From contig JAJYVU010000001.1 in NCBI GenBank assembly GCA_021791875.1, positions 1 to 64,000 on the forward strand: a stretch of 64,000 nucleotides of DNA. The letters run 5' to 3'. A program made the translations under genes and the position numbers. Of the stretch, positions 8,278-15,757 are shown piece by piece. A model generated the notes under the pieces. The model did no database searches, was not told the origin of the DNA, and saw only the letters and a list, made by a program, of their open reading frames with translations. Position 1 is the first letter of the stretch; each line of letters opens with the position of its first letter. The stretch is from Acidobacteriota bacterium. GTDB lineage: Bacteria > Acidobacteriota > Terriglobia > Terriglobales > Acidobacteriaceae.

Positions 8278-8717
8278 TCCTTCCCGTGTGCCAGTTCACC
8301 ACTTGAGATCAGGCCATCCTCCTTGTTCTCATACCCGCAATCCATCCCGGCAAGCGCCTCCCATATCCATCTTTTTCTTCTTCGTCCCTTCATCTTTTCC
8401 TGATGCCGGGGAATTTATTTCTTGAATGGGACCAATTGTCCGATAGATACCTCATAGACGTGCAAGCTATATCCCATAGACGCAAAAGGGTTTTTTCAAG
8501 CTCGCGGCGGCAGATGGTCGAAGCGGTACCTGCCCCCTTGCCGACCTCGCATTGCGGGCCTATACTCGGTAGGTTTGGCCAGATCCACGCTGTGGTCCGA
8601 GGCGGGTGGGCTCTGGAGACGCGGCGCGCGCTGGACCGATGCGCAGACCGCGAGCGGAGGCGGAACAACGGTTCCCCGAAGCAGGAAATGGTCGGTCCGA
8701 AACGGAGAGTCATTCAC
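8278..8717. other. 440-base intergenic region between the divergent permease and glutamate dehydrogenase genes
   Basis: No credible gene is seen. The left third is pyrimidine-rich (8330-8400). A sigma-70 promoter for gdhA lies at 8538-8566, leaving a leader of about 145 bases before the ATG. That leader is unusually long for this window and could hold regulation, but no known riboswitch fold is recognised. Confidence 0.5.
8538..8566 (+). promoter_or_regulatory. Sigma-70 promoter of gdhA
   Basis: TTGCCG (8538-8543) and TATACT (8561-8566) are separated by exactly 17 bases, upstream of and co-directional with the dehydrogenase gene. Transcription would begin near 8573. Confidence 0.65.
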
Positions 8718-9983
8718 ATGGCGACGATCACACTCGAGCATGAAATCAATCCCTGGGAAGCCCAGGAGGCTCGATTCGACTTTGCGGCACGCAAGCTCAA
8801 CCTGGACGAAGGTTTATGGCGTGTGCTGCGCTACCCCTCACGAGAAGTCATTGTTCACTTCCCCGTGGCGATGGACGACGGCCGCATTGAGATGTATACC
8901 GGCTTCCGCGTCCAGCACTCGTTTGCGCGCGGCCCGGCCAAGGGCGGCATTCGCTACTCCCCAGACGTGTCGCTCGATGAAATGCGCGCGCTCGCCAGCT
9001 GGATGACCTGGAAGTGCGCGGTGGTGAACATTCCCTTCGGCGGCGCCAAGGGCGGCGTCATCTGCGACCCCAAAAAGATGTCCATGGGCGAGCTGGAGCG
9101 CCTCACCCGCCGCTATACTTCGGAGCTCATCGAGTTCTTTGGCCCGGAAAAGGACGTGCCCGCGCCCGACGTCAACACCAATGAGCAGGTGATGGCGTGG
9201 ATCATGGATACCTTCTCCATGCACATGCGCCAGACGGTCACCAGCGTCGTCACCGGCAAGCCCATCAACATCGGCGGCTCTCGCGGACGCAGGCAGGCGA
9301 CCGGGCGCGGCGTCAGCGTGGTCTGCGATCAGGCGCTCAAGCATCTGGGCATGCAGCAGGACGGCTGTCGCGTCATCATCCAGGGCTTTGGCAATGTGGG
9401 CTCCAACGCGGCCCAGATCATGCGGCAGAAGGGCTACAAGATCATCGGCATCGCCGAGTACGATGGTGGTCTTTTCAATGCCGACGGCATCGACATTGAA
9501 GCCCTCCTTGAATACAAGGACCGTAACGGCTCCATCCTCAGCTTCCACGGCGCCGAGGCCGCTGACTCCGCCGAGCTCATCTGCTCGGAGTGCGACATCC
9601 TGATTCCGGCGGCGACGGAAAATGTCATCACCAGCCGCAACGCCGACCGCATCCAGGCAAAGATTGTCTGCGAGGGTGCAAACGGGCCAACGACGACCGT
9701 TGCCGATGAAATCCTCGGCGAAAAGAAGGTCTTCATCATCCCTGACATTCTTGCCAACGCCGGCGGCGTGACAGCCTCCTACTTCGAGTGGGTGCAGGAT
9801 CGCCAGGGCTACTTCTGGCCGGAGGCGATGGTCAACGAGCGGCTCGATCTCATCCTCTCCGAGGCCTTCGACGACGTCGTCCGTTACTCTGAAGCCCACG
9901 GCGTCAACAACCGCATTGCGGCCTACATGCTGGCGATTGACCGCGTGGCCTTCACCATCAAGCAGCGCGGCATCTACGCCTGA
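8718..9983 (+). CDS. gdhA: Glutamate dehydrogenase (Glu/Leu/Phe/Val family)
   Basis: Cytosolic enzyme of 421 aa interconverting glutamate and 2-oxoglutarate plus ammonia. The start at ATG 8718 is set by GGAGAG eight bases upstream. The substrate domain carries GPAKGGIRY and the catalytic-Lys motif PFGGAKGGV. The nucleotide domain has the Rossmann motif [13 protein letters not shown], followed by an acidic residue in IGIAEYDGG. Length and the '[16 protein letters not shown]' motif fit the hexameric NAD(P)-dependent class of about 420 residues. Cofactor preference is not settled by sequence. It stands alone, with its own promoter and a downstream hairpin. Confidence 0.93.
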   Translation: MATITLEHEINPWEAQEARFDFAARKLNLDEGLWRVLRYPSREVIVHFPVAMDDGRIEMYTGFRVQHSFARGPAKGGIRYSPDVSLDEMRALASWMTWKCAVVNIPFGGAKGGVICDPKKMSMGELERLTRRYTSELIEFFGPEKDVPAPDVNTNEQVMAWIMDTFSMHMRQTVTSVVTGKPINIGGSRGRRQATGRGVSVVCDQALKHLGMQQDGCRVIIQGFGNVGSNAAQIMRQKGYKIIGIAEYDGGLFNADGIDIEALLEYKDRNGSILSFHGAEAADSAELICSECDILIPAATENVITSRNADRIQAKIVCEGANGPTTTVADEILGEKKVFIIPDILANAGGVTASYFEWVQDRQGYFWPEAMVNERLDLILSEAFDDVVRYSEAHGVNNRIAAYMLAIDRVAFTIKQRGIYA

Positions 9984-10036
9984 AGCGGCGTGATGCGCAC
10001 GGCGGAGTACTGGGAATTGCAGCATCGCACGGTGCA

Positions 10037-10062
10037 AAGGGGTGGCGTTTCCGTCACCCCTT
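10037..10062 (+). terminator. Strong hairpin after gdhA
   Basis: AAGGGGTGGCG (10037-10047) pairs with CGTCACCCCTT (10052-10062) over 11 bp with one G-U and a TTTC loop. The following sequence has no real U-run, so it may act as a weak terminator or an mRNA-end stabiliser. Confidence 0.6.
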
Positions 10063-10159
10063 ACGCATTGCTTCCCGTACCGGTCATTAACGCGCCCACA
10101 GACGCACTTAGCTGCTTCGGGTTAGCATAGTCACAATCAGAATTCGATCGGGCTGTTTT

Positions 10160-10825
10160 GTGAATCTCCCTAACTCCATCACCTTGGGCCGTATCTTCTC
10201 CGTTCCGGTACTGCTCTGGATCCTCTCGCCTTATTTCCCGCACCTGGGCTGGCACGGCGGGCAGGAGGTGGTGGCGTCTCTGTTTTTCATTCTCATCTCC
10301 ATCTCCGACGGAATCGACGGCTACCTTGCCCGCAGGCGCGGCCAGATCACCACCATGGGCATGCTGCTCGATCCCCTGGCCGACAAGCTCCTCATCACCG
10401 CCGCCTTCATCACCCTGGTCGAGTACGAACCCAATATCGTCAAACCCTGGATCGTCGTCATCATCGTCGGCCGCGAATTCCTCATCAACGGCTTGCGCTC
10501 CATTGCCTCCACCGAGGGATTTACCATCCAGGCCAGCGACCTCGGCAAGCTCAAGACCGTCATGCAGATCATCTCGGTCGTGGCCGTCATCCTTGCCCAC
10601 GGCTGGTACCTGTGGCAGTTTGGCTGGTTCATCCTGCCTGTGCACCTGATCGCCTTCGTCAGCATTTACTGGATGGCCGCTATCTCCGTCATCTCCGCCA
10701 CGGATTACTTCGTGGCTTTCTGGCGCCGTATCGACAAGGCCTCAAGCGGAAGCCGGGGCCGCGACAACGAGTTCGTCCTCAGCCGCAAAAAAGCCGCCCA
10801 GTCGCCCGCGAAACCTGCTTCCTAG
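10160..10825 (+). CDS. pgsA: CDP-diacylglycerol-glycerol-3-phosphate 3-phosphatidyltransferase
   Basis: Integral membrane enzyme (221 aa, GTG start) that makes phosphatidylglycerol phosphate, the committed step to phosphatidylglycerol and cardiolipin. The CDP-alcohol phosphotransferase signature D-x2-D-G-x2-A-R-x8-G-x3-D-x3-D is complete: DGIDGYLARRR then GMLLDPLADKLL. About six hydrophobic segments surround it, and the C-terminus is a short polar tail (SRKKAAQSPAKPAS). It is separated from rsh by about 100 bases with its own -10 element, so the two are likely independent. Confidence 0.9.
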   Translation: MNLPNSITLGRIFSVPVLLWILSPYFPHLGWHGGQEVVASLFFILISISDGIDGYLARRRGQITTMGMLLDPLADKLLITAAFITLVEYEPNIVKPWIVVIIVGREFLINGLRSIASTEGFTIQASDLGKLKTVMQIISVVAVILAHGWYLWQFGWFILPVHLIAFVSIYWMAAISVISATDYFVAFWRRIDKASSGSRGRDNEFVLSRKKAAQSPAKPAS

Positions 10826-10916
10826 ACGCCCCGAAGTTCCTTTCATCCCGTAACAAATCCCTCTACCCGGCCTCGCGGGTTGCATTCACTCAATAATGTT
10901 TGACTGCTAACGCGCC

Positions 10917-10922
10917 TATAAT
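10917..10922 (+). promoter_or_regulatory. -10 box of rsh, probably leaderless
   Basis: A perfect TATAAT ends five bases before the rsh ATG (10928). Transcription would start at the A of the start codon. No Shine-Dalgarno sequence precedes the ATG. A TTGACT at 10900-10905 is only 11 bases away, too close to serve as a standard -35. Confidence 0.6.
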
Positions 10923-10927
10923 GAAGT

Positions 10928-13162
10928 ATGGCGACCGTCCAGCCAAACACGCCGGCCCAAACCCACGAGCCAGACCTGCTGGCGCGCAAGTTTGACGCGC
11001 TGCTGGAGACGGTGCGGGCCAATCGCCCCAGTGACGATCTGGACATCATCCGCCGTGCCTGGGCCTTCTGCCTCCAGCATCATGAAGGGCAGTTGCGTGC
11101 CTCCGGCGAACCCTTCGTGCTGCACCCCCTCGAGGTCGCCCTGGTTCTGGCGGAGATGAAGCTCGATGCGACCGCCATCGCCGCCGGCCTGCTCCACGAC
11201 GCGGTCGAAGACACCCCCGTCACCACCGCTGAAATCGCCAGCCAGTTTGGCGAGCAGGTCGCCCACATCGTTGACGGCGTCACCAAGATCGACAAAATCC
11301 AGTTCGCCAACCGCGAAGACCGCCAGGCTGAGAACGTTCGCAAGATGCTGCTGGCCATGGTCAGCGATGTCCGCGTGGTCGTCATCAAACTGGCCGACCG
11401 CCTCCACAACATGCGCACCCTGGAACACCTGCCGCCCAACCGCCAGCAGGCTATCGCGCAGGAAACCCTCGACATTTACGCGCCGCTCGCGCACCGCCTC
11501 GGCATGGGCAAACTGCGCGGCGAGCTTGAAGATCTTGCCTTCCGCTATGTCGACCCTTACAGCTACAAGCAGTTGCAGGAGGCCGTCGAAGAGCGCCGAT
11601 CCGAAGGCGAGCAGTTCCTCGCCGGCGTCGAATCGCTTCTTGTCGACAAGCTCAAGGAAAACAAGATTCAGGCGCGCGTCCAGTGGCGAATCAAGCGCAT
11701 CTACAGCATCCACAACAAGTTGCAGAAGGCGCACTCCCGGCTCGACCAGCTCTACGACCTTCTGGCCCTCCGCGTCATCACCACCAGCGAGCAGGACTGC
11801 TACGCCGTGCTCGGCCTCATCCACTCCATCTGGCGGCCCGTGCCCGGGCGCATCAAGGACTTCATCGCCATGCCGCGGCCCAATATGTACCAGTCCCTGC
11901 ACACCACCGTGATGGGCGAAGGCGGCCACCAGTTCGAGGTTCAGATCCGCACTGAGGAGATGCACCGCGTCGCCGAAGAAGGCATCGCCGCGCATTGGAA
12001 ATACAAGGCAGGCGGCGTCATCAGCCCGCGCGACGAGCAGCGCCTCGCCTGGGTTCGCCAGCTTGTCGAGTGGCAGCGCGAAATGAAGGATTCGAGCGAC
12101 TTCCTCTCCACCCTCAAGATCGATCTGTATCCGGAGGAGGTCTACACCTTCACGCCCAAGGGCAAAGTCGTCGTGCTGCCCAAGGATGCCAGTCCCCTCG
12201 ACTTCGCCTATTCCATCCACACCGAGGTGGGCCACTCCTGCACCGGCGCGCGCGTCAACGGCCGCATCGTGCCGCTGCGCTCCAAGCTGCGCAACGGCGA
12301 CATCGTCGAAGTCATCACCCAGAACGGCCATACCCCCAGCCGCGACTGGCTCAGCTTCGTCAAGAGCTCCCGCGCCCGTAACAAGATCAAGCACTGGCTC
12401 AACGAGCACCAGCGCGAACGCGCCATTGACATTGGCCACAAGCTGCTCGAGCGCGAAGCCCGCAAGTACAAGGTTTCGCTCGGCAAGTTTGATGACTCCG
12501 ACTATGCCCGCGTCGCCAACGACTACAGCGTGGCCGCGCCCAACGACCTGTTCGCCGCCATCGGCTTCGGCAAATACTCGGCGCGGCAGGTGCTGCACCG
12601 CCTGTCGCCGGCGCTCGTGCAGCAGCAGCCGGCGGAAACCGAAACACCCACCATCAAGCCCAACGCGCAGGAGGCCTCGCGCCGTGCCTCCGGCGGCGAC
12701 TCGCTGCAGGTCGAAGGGCAAAACGAGCTGCTTGTCTACCGCGCCCGCTGCTGCAACCCCATCCGCGGCGACGAGATCGTCGGCTACGTCACACGCGGCA
12801 AAGGTGTCGCCGTGCATGCCCGCAACTGCCCCAATGTGCAGAACCTGCTCTACGAGTCCGATCGCCGCATCGCCGTCGAGTGGGCGCACGCCGTTGAGTC
12901 AAAAGCCGGCCGCCAGAATACCTACCCCGTGCGCCTCACCGTCTACTGTGACGACCGCACCGGCATGCTCAAGGAAATGACGGCTCTGATCAGCGACGAA
13001 AACACCAACATCCGCACCGTCGACTCCCGCCAGGACCAGAACGGCGACGCCATTGTCGAATTCGTCGTCGAAGCCGAGGACGTAGCCCACCTCAACCGCC
13101 TCGTCCAGGGCCTGCGCCGGCTGCCCGGCGTCCGCGACGTCCAACGCTCCCAGCGGTTGTGA
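10928..13162 (+). CDS. rsh: Bifunctional (p)ppGpp synthetase/hydrolase (RelA/SpoT homologue)
   Basis: Long RSH enzyme of 744 aa that makes and degrades the alarmone (p)ppGpp. Domains in order: HD hydrolase with LLHDAVEDT (His90-Asp91) and LADRLHNMRTL; synthetase with ALRVITTSEQDCY and the loop GRIKDFIAMPRPNMYQSLHT (near residue 308); TGS (VYTFTPKGKVVVLPKDASPLDFAYSIH); helical region; zinc-finger-like domain with CCNPIRGDEIVGYVTRGKGVAVHARNCPN; C-terminal ACT (YPVRLTVYCDDRTGMLKEMT). An intact HD motif and the basic RxKD loop indicate a bifunctional Rel/SpoT-type protein rather than a synthetase-only RelA. Start 10928 is supported by the TATAAT five bases upstream, implying a leaderless message. 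Confidence 0.95.
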   Translation: MATVQPNTPAQTHEPDLLARKFDALLETVRANRPSDDLDIIRRAWAFCLQHHEGQLRASGEPFVLHPLEVALVLAEMKLDATAIAAGLLHDAVEDTPVTTAEIASQFGEQVAHIVDGVTKIDKIQFANREDRQAENVRKMLLAMVSDVRVVVIKLADRLHNMRTLEHLPPNRQQAIAQETLDIYAPLAHRLGMGKLRGELEDLAFRYVDPYSYKQLQEAVEERRSEGEQFLAGVESLLVDKLKENKIQARVQWRIKRIYSIHNKLQKAHSRLDQLYDLLALRVITTSEQDCYAVLGLIHSIWRPVPGRIKDFIAMPRPNMYQSLHTTVMGEGGHQFEVQIRTEEMHRVAEEGIAAHWKYKAGGVISPRDEQRLAWVRQLVEWQREMKDSSDFLSTLKIDLYPEEVYTFTPKGKVVVLPKDASPLDFAYSIHTEVGHSCTGARVNGRIVPLRSKLRNGDIVEVITQNGHTPSRDWLSFVKSSRARNKIKHWLNEHQRERAIDIGHKLLEREARKYKVSLGKFDDSDYARVANDYSVAAPNDLFAAIGFGKYSARQVLHRLSPALVQQQPAETETPTIKPNAQEASRRASGGDSLQVEGQNELLVYRARCCNPIRGDEIVGYVTRGKGVAVHARNCPNVQNLLYESDRRIAVEWAHAVESKAGRQNTYPVRLTVYCDDRTGMLKEMTALISDENTNIRTVDSRQDQNGDAIVEFVVEAEDVAHLNRLVQGLRRLPGVRDVQRSQRL

Positions 13163-13218
13163 GCCGCAGGTCGTGAGCACCCTTTGCTGCTGTCAAAATA
13201 GATCAATCAAAGAGAATT

Positions 13219-13265
13219 GTCGTCCTGAGCGGAGGCGCTTCGGCGCCGCAGTCGAAGAATCCGCA
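13219..13265. repeat. Short hairpin repeat with UUCG loop
   Basis: The unit begins GTCGTCCTGAGCG and ends GTCGAAGAATCCGCA, with GGCGC-TTCG-GCGCC (13234-13247) as a perfect 5-bp stem with a UUCG tetraloop. I recall similar 'TCCTGAGCG...GTCGAAG' elements scattered in Acidobacteria genomes, but only one copy is seen here. Confidence 0.5.
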
Positions 13266-13290
13266 GTTCCCTGCGTAAGTCCGACGCTAA

Positions 13291-13401
13291 AGCATTTTCG
13301 GAATAGATGTAGACCGGCGGTACCATGTACACTCCGCCATTCCAGAGAAGAATGGCGGCTCCGGTCCGCTGTCTGGAGACTACAGTATTTCCGAAAATGC
13401 T
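13291..13401. mobile_element. MITE-like palindromic element, 111 bp
   Basis: Imperfect 22-bp terminal inverted repeats (13291-13312 and 13380-13401; outer 13 bases AGCATTTTCGGAA match exactly) enclose an inner hairpin CCGCCATT / AATGGCGG (13334-13341, 13351-13358). TA dinucleotides lie symmetrically just outside (13288-13289 and 13403-13404), which suits TA-targeting IS630/mariner-type transposition. No coding capacity. Confidence 0.6.
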
Positions 13402-13420
13402 ATACCCCGCCGCGGAGGCC

Positions 13421-13456
13421 ACAAAATAAGAACGGCGCGAAGCATTCGCGCCGTTC
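13421..13456. terminator. Terminator hairpin between convergent rsh and moeZ
   Basis: GAACGGCGCGAA (13430-13441) and TTCGCGCCGTTC (13445-13456) form a perfect 12-bp stem with a 3-base loop. On the minus strand it is followed by UUAUUUUGU (complement of 13421-13429), fitting the end of the moeZ operon. Confidence 0.75.
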
Positions 13457-13508
13457 CCGCTTTTACTGGCCGCTTCTTCCCCAGCCGTTTTACAGCTAAC
13501 CGGCCGCT

Positions 13509-14699
13509 CTAATACTTAGGCACGGAAGGATCAATCTCCCCGGCCCAGGCAAGAATCCCGCCGGCCACATTCGCCACGTTCTTGAAGCCCTGCTGCTGCA
13601 GGAACTCCGCAGCTTTCTGGCTGCGCCCTCCGCTCTTGCAGTGGACGACGATCTCCTGCCCCGCCTGCCGCACCTCCTCCAGCTCGTTCACGCGGCCCGG
13701 CAGTTCTCCCACCGGAATCAGGTAGCCCTGCAGGTTCGCAATCTGGAACTCGTGCGGTTCGCGCACGTCCAGCAGGAAGAACTCCTCGCCCGCATCCATC
13801 TTGCGTTTCAGGTCCTGCACCGTCATCTGCGGAATCCCGTTCTGCACCGCGGCCGGCGGCGCCGGCGGCTGAATTCCGCAGAACTGCTGGTAGTCGATCA
13901 GCTCCGTCACCGTGGGATTCGTCCCGCAAACCGGGCACTCCGGGTTCTTGCGCAGCTTCAGCTCGCGGAACTTCATGTTCAGCGAATCCACCAGCAGCAG
14001 CCGGCCAACCAGAGGCTCACCCTTGCCCAGGATCAGCTTGATCACTTCCGTCGCTTGGATCACGCCGAGCAGCCCCGGCAGAATCCCGAGCACACCGCCC
14101 TCCGCGCACGAGGGCACCAGCCCCGGCGGCGGCGGCTCTGGATACAGGCACCGGTAGCACGGCCCATCCTCGGTGGCGAAGACGCTGGCCTGCCCCTCAA
14201 AGCGGAAGATCGACGCATACGAATTCGGCTTGCCCGTCAGCACGCAGGCGTCGTTCACCAGGTAGCGGGTAGGGAAGTTGTCCGTTCCGTCGGCCACAAT
14301 GTCGTACTGCGAGATGATTTCCAGAGCATTTTTGCTGGTGAGCATCGTCTCGTGCTTCACGATGTTGAGCCTTGGGTTCAACGCCTGAAGCTTCTCCGCC
14401 GCAGAATCAATCTTCGGCCGGCCCACGTCCGGCGTCGAGTGGATGACCTGCCGCTGCAGGTTGCTCTCATCCACTACGTCAAAGTCCACCAGCCCCAGCG
14501 TGCCAATGCCGGCGGCGGCCAGGTACAGCGCCAGGGGCGCACCCAGCCCACCCGTGCCCACGCACAGCACCTTGGCGGCCTTCAGCTTCTGCTGGCCCTC
14601 CATGCCCACTTCCGGCAGGATCAGGTGGCGCGAGTACCGCGCGATGTCTTCATTCGTAAGTTGCGGCAGCGCCGCGGACGATTCAGTGATCGTGGCCAT
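13509..14699 (-). CDS. moeZ: Sulfur-carrier adenylyltransferase/sulfurtransferase (MoeZ type)
   Basis: A 396-residue fusion of an E1-like adenylyltransferase and a rhodanese domain. The N-terminal part has the ATP-binding GTGGLGAPLALYL (48-60), LVDFDVVDESNLQRQ, the DGTDNFPTRYLVND loop and a zinc site from CYRC and CPVC. The C-terminal rhodanese (about 285-396) keeps the active-site loop HCKSGGRS with Cys354. It would adenylate the Gly-Gly end of a ThiS/MoaD-like carrier and thiocarboxylate it. As the last gene of cysM-mec-carrier-moeZ, it most likely charges that carrier for cysteine synthesis, as MoeZ does for CysO in mycobacteria. It has GAGG seven bases before the ATG and is terminated at 13421-13456. 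Confidence 0.92.
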   Translation of the reverse strand: MATITESSAALPQLTNEDIARYSRHLILPEVGMEGQQKLKAAKVLCVGTGGLGAPLALYLAAAGIGTLGLVDFDVVDESNLQRQVIHSTPDVGRPKIDSAAEKLQALNPRLNIVKHETMLTSKNALEIISQYDIVADGTDNFPTRYLVNDACVLTGKPNSYASIFRFEGQASVFATEDGPCYRCLYPEPPPPGLVPSCAEGGVLGILPGLLGVIQATEVIKLILGKGEPLVGRLLLVDSLNMKFRELKLRKNPECPVCGTNPTVTELIDYQQFCGIQPPAPPAAVQNGIPQMTVQDLKRKMDAGEEFFLLDVREPHEFQIANLQGYLIPVGELPGRVNELEEVRQAGQEIVVHCKSGGRSQKAAEFLQQQGFKNVANVAGGILAWAGEIDPSVPKY

Positions 14700-14809
14700 T
14701 CCAGTGCCTCGTGTGCTTTCTCTTGCTATGCTTCAGGGGAGCTTCGGCTTACAGCTATTTTAGGGGATTTCGCCGAAGCCAGTCAGCGGTGAGGGTCCGC
14801 TTCAGGTCG

Positions 14810-15139
14810 CTAGCCGCGACAACAACAGGCGCGTTCGCCTGGATGGCAAGGCTCGCCCGTGCGGTCAGCACCGCCGGCGATGGAAGGAATAATCGAGAGC
14901 GTATCCTGCTCCTGCACGGGGGTCTGTTCGCCCTGCGGAAGATAGCGGACATCCTCGTCGTTCAGGTAAACGTTGACGAACGATCGCAGCTTGCCGTCGC
15001 CCGTATACAGATGCTTCTGGAAGTCCGGGTACTTTGAGGTCAGCGCCGAGAGCGCCTCTTCAATCGTCCTGCCCGAAACCTCCACCGCATCCTGCTTCTC
15101 CGTATAAACGCGAAGCGGTGTCGGGATGAAGATTTTCAT
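14810..15139 (-). CDS. cysO: CysO-like (ThiS/MoaD) sulfur carrier with C-terminal cysteine-rich extension
   Basis: A ubiquitin-like sulfur carrier: beta-grasp region 1-90 with RSFVNVYLNDEDVRYLPQ and DTLSIIPSIAGG, very close in layout to mycobacterial CysO, which normally ends at the Gly-Gly. Here the frame continues 19 residues past Gly89-Gly90 (ADRTGEPCHPGERACCCRG), with four cysteines at 98, 105, 106 and 107. The Gly-Gly must be exposed before MoeZ can act. The JAMM peptidase encoded just upstream is the obvious candidate, by analogy with QbsD/QbsE. A GAAGGA nine bases before the ATG supports the start. A sequencing error or a recent frameshift creating the tail is the main alternative. Confidence 0.88.
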   Translation of the reverse strand: MKIFIPTPLRVYTEKQDAVEVSGRTIEEALSALTSKYPDFQKHLYTGDGKLRSFVNVYLNDEDVRYLPQGEQTPVQEQDTLSIIPSIAGGADRTGEPCHPGERACCCRG

Positions 15140-15271
15140 CGTTTCGGTTCCTTCTTGCGAATTCAGTTGTGTTGTTGCGTGCGTAGAACTAAATTGCTGC
15201 CTTGCTGGTTGCTAACCTGTTGACTAGCTGACCCGCTGGTTGGCTGTCTTCTATGCTATCGGCTCCGTGGC
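15140..15271 (-). other. Spacer within the cysteine operon, rich in GCTG words
   Basis: A 132-base gap between the JAMM gene and the carrier gene. It contains irregularly repeated TGCT/AGCT/GGCT words (15194-15246), reminiscent of the phased AGCT spacers of the ribosomal cluster but spaced by 7-8 or 16 bases. No promoter or terminator is convincing. Confidence 0.35.
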
Positions 15272-15757
15272 TTATGAACCAACCGGAGCCGCCTCGATCT
15301 CCGGGCCTAATCCCGGAATATTTTGCCCCGTCACCTCAATCGGCTCCGGTTCAAATTTTTTGGCTTCCTCGCTCAGCCCGGTCAGGCGGAACGAATTCGT
15401 CTGCCGTGCCGCGCCCTTTTCAATGGCCGTAATCACGTAGCTGCAGCCCAGCCAGTGCGCCTCGGCAAAATCGGTCGGCGACCACTGCGCCGGATGATCC
15501 GGATGCGAGTGGTAAAAGCCCACTATGTCCAGGCCTTTTTCGCGGCCCTGCCGCTGAATGCGGATCAGCTCCTGCGGCGCGATGTGATAGCGGTTATGCG
15601 CTGAATCCGTGCGCGTGTTGCCGGCGCGCACTACTTCCACCACTTCATTCACTGCTGCTTCGACACGGCCCAGCATCACTCCGCAGCACTCATGCGGATA
15701 GGTCTCTTCGCCGTGTTGGCGGATGGCTTCATAAACGGGATCGCTTACTTTCAGCAT
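15272..15757 (-). CDS. mec: JAMM/Mov34 metallopeptidase (Mec+-like)
   Basis: A 161-residue zinc isopeptidase-type protease. The JAMM motif is complete: Glu23 in HECCGVMLG, then His83-Ser84-His85, seven residues, Ser93 and Asp96 (FYHSHPDHPAQWSPTD). Mycobacterial Mec+ releases cysteine from the CysO-cysteine adduct. Here it may also trim the carrier's C-terminal tail. The start at ATG 15757 overlaps the cysM stop by seven bases, showing translational coupling and cysM-mec-carrier-moeZ order. A longer frame upstream is simply antisense shadow inside cysM. Confidence 0.92.
   Translation of the reverse strand: MLKVSDPVYEAIRQHGEETYPHECCGVMLGRVEAAVNEVVEVVRAGNTRTDSAHNRYHIAPQELIRIQRQGREKGLDIVGFYHSHPDHPAQWSPTDFAEAHWLGCSYVITAIEKGAARQTNSFRLTGLSEEAKKFEPEPIEVTGQNIPGLGPEIEAAPVGS

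Larger units (their letters stand above)
13163..13508. other. 346-base repeat-rich intergenic region between rsh and moeZ
   Basis: No gene is seen. From left to right it holds a GC-rich hairpin repeat (13219-13265), a 111-base MITE-like palindrome (13291-13401) and a perfect terminator hairpin (13430-13456). It lies between convergent genes, where insertions would be tolerated. Confidence 0.7.

Noticed and set aside
8403-8717. N-terminal extension of glutamate dehydrogenase
   Set aside because: The frame is open for 105 codons upstream, but a promoter (8538-8566) and a GGAG ribosome binding site place the start at 8718, and the extension has no conserved sequence.
10916-12889. 657-residue antisense frame opposite rsh
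   Set aside because: Complement of an unmistakable RSH gene; composition is typical of the shadow of a high-GC coding strand.
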